Assembly (NCBI GenBank): GCA_002435755.1 | Contig: DIYH01000013.1 | Span: forward strand, 146,055 to 210,054 | Length of the DNA: 64,000 nucleotides | Source of the DNA: Flammeovirgaceae bacterium UBA6059 | GTDB taxonomy: Bacteria; Bacteroidota; Bacteroidia; Cytophagales; Cyclobacteriaceae | Direction: 5' to 3' | In this document: piece after piece, positions 62,998-64,000 of the stretch | Numbering within the stretch: position 1 is the stretch's first letter | How the letters are laid out: every line of letters starts with the position of its first letter | Notes under the pieces: model-generated | Databases searched by the model: none | Told to the model about the DNA's origin: nothing | Seen by the model: only the letters and a program-made list of their open reading frames with translations | Translations under genes and position numbers: made by a program

Positions 62998-64000
62998 ATG
63001 AAAAAGCTAGTCATTTCAGCTATCCTTATAGCCAACCTCACGTCATGCCACGATCCTAATGGAAATGTACATGGACAAGATGATCTGGGTTTCCGTCGAT
63101 CTTTAGAAGTACAACTTGATACATATGTCAACACCTTTGACGAGGTGCCTGGGGCGTGGCTCTCAGTAGATATTGATCGAGACCCTGATGTTTTGCTTAG
63201 CGCCGGTCTGGCGGATATCAATACTGGGGAAGTATTGGATGTCAATCGACCCTTTCGAATAGCAAGCATATCTAAGATGATGACAGCTGTTATCATAATG
63301 CAACTGGTAGAAGAGGGTCAAGTAACTCTGGATGGTCTGGCATCAAGCCACCTGGACCCAGGGTTCTTAGAGGGATTGCAACTAGGTGAGTCGACTGTCA
63401 GGGACTTACTCCAACATACCAGCGGTATCGACGACTATGTGCAACTCAATTGGATATCCACGCTGCTTAGTGATCCGACACGATATTGGTCGCCCTTAGA
63501 TATTGTGGAGTTTGTGCGGGTCGAGGGTAGGCCAAGGTTTGAGTCCGGGACCGATTATTTCTATTCAGACACTAACTATGTTCTTTTGGGTCTGATCATC
63601 GAGTCATTAGTCGGACAAAGCTTACATGAAGCCTACAGCCAGAGGATTTTCGGGCCGCTTCAAATGAATGACACCTTTCTTGAGGCTTATAATCTTCCAT
63701 CCAACTACTCACTTGCTTCCGGATACTTTGAAACCAATGAGTTGTCTGACTGGAGTACAAGTTCTGATTGGGGAGGTGGTGGCCTTGTCTCTACCGTTGG
63801 GGACCTCAGTAGCTTCATGAGAGGTCTTACACAGGGAGGCGTATTTAAAAGTCCAGAGACGTTTGATAAGATGATGAGTTGGTATGAGGTCAATGATAGA
63901 TCGGCTTATGGCTTGGGTATAGGTCGTTATCAAATAGGAGGAGTCGAAGTTATAGGGCATGGAGGTCAGGGCTTTGGCTTCACGAGTGGCCTGTACTACT
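62998..64000 (+). CDS. Serine hydrolase of the beta-lactamase/class C family, partial
   Basis: The frame opens at ATG 62998 and runs off the window. A lipobox follows the signal (IANLTSCHD). Family motifs: FRIASISKMMTAVIIMQLVE with the SxxK nucleophile, LLQHTSGIDDY, FYYSDTNYVL-type YxN (seen as FYSDTNYVLLG), GGLVSTVGDLSSFMRG and, near the edge, GHGGQGFGFTSG, the HxG box. It is an outer- or inner-membrane lipoprotein resembling D-Ala-D-Ala carboxypeptidases and esterases. True beta-lactamase action is not implied. Confidence 0.92.
   Translation, partial: MKKLVISAILIANLTSCHDPNGNVHGQDDLGFRRSLEVQLDTYVNTFDEVPGAWLSVDIDRDPDVLLSAGLADINTGEVLDVNRPFRIASISKMMTAVIIMQLVEEGQVTLDGLASSHLDPGFLEGLQLGESTVRDLLQHTSGIDDYVQLNWISTLLSDPTRYWSPLDIVEFVRVEGRPRFESGTDYFYSDTNYVLLGLIIESLVGQSLHEAYSQRIFGPLQMNDTFLEAYNLPSNYSLASGYFETNELSDWSTSSDWGGGGLVSTVGDLSSFMRGLTQGGVFKSPETFDKMMSWYEVNDRSAYGLGIGRYQIGGVEVIGHGGQGFGFTSGLYY

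Overview
The window is a chromosomal segment of a Bacteroidota member, most likely a marine Cytophagales/Flammeovirgaceae-type bacterium. The evidence is a type IX secretion (Por secretion) C-terminal tail on the beta-helix protein at 2963-5113, an SDR-type mannonate oxidoreductase plus UxaE-type epimerase, a GH109-type oxidoreductase, DUF2911, AraC regulators with an N-terminal membrane domain, a TAnnTTTG promoter motif, weak use of Shine-Dalgarno sequences, and short GTCATTTCGA/GTCATNCTGAA intergenic inverted repeats that I recognise as typical of this phylum. No rRNA, tRNA or CRISPR array was seen. This was read without tools, so family names rest on motifs I recognise and not on database searches.

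Region 1 (1-13.5 kb) is a uronate/pectin utilisation island. It has an enolase-superfamily dehydratase/racemase (cut by the window edge), a WD40-like periplasmic protein, an FAH-family hydrolase translationally coupled to a secreted parallel beta-helix protein, a wrecked GH28 polygalacturonase, a LacI regulator with three operator-like palindromes, and an ECF sigma factor with no FecR partner. It ends in an operon uxuB(SDR)-uxaE-uxuA-uxaC. That operon takes both D-galacturonate and D-glucuronate through fructuronate and mannonate to KDG. No SusC/SusD pair or hexuronate transporter is visible.

Region 2 (13.5-26.7 kb) is mixed accessory DNA: a MATE exporter, MsrA, a YefM/YoeB-type toxin-antitoxin pair, a CIA30-domain protein and many intergenic repeats. 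It also holds an A+T-rich Gabija-like defence locus whose GajA nuclease is broken by three frameshifts while the GajB-like helicase is intact. Next to it is a galactokinase-like operon in which a nucleotidyltransferase N-terminus is fused in frame to the C-terminal half of an SSS symporter, then a GH109-type protein, DoxX and a small outer-membrane protein.

Region 3 (26.8-38.4 kb) has a double-CDGSH protein, an orphan contractile tail sheath gene, a DEAD-box helicase whose start seems to be a non-standard codon, and a TetR-TolC-HlyD-ABC-ABC-permease-permease export operon of the YbhGFSR type with palindromic operator candidates.

Region 4 (38.7-64 kb) starts with a decayed DNA/RNA endonuclease, then pta-ackA (acetate/ATP), a lone ABC transmembrane protein, a lipocalin-like protein and an RND tripartite pump with an upstream AraC regulator. 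A group 3b-type NAD(P)-linked [NiFe] hydrogenase operon follows (beta subunit, cNMP-like domain protein, FAD/NAD subunit, small subunit, large subunit, maturation protease). Pyruvate phosphate dikinase, DUF2911, an M20-like protein without the usual catalytic Glu pair, another AraC regulator, an NTF2-like protein and a truncated serine hydrolase complete it. Pta-AckA, hydrogenase and PPDK together suggest redox and pyruvate/acetate balancing under low oxygen (inference).
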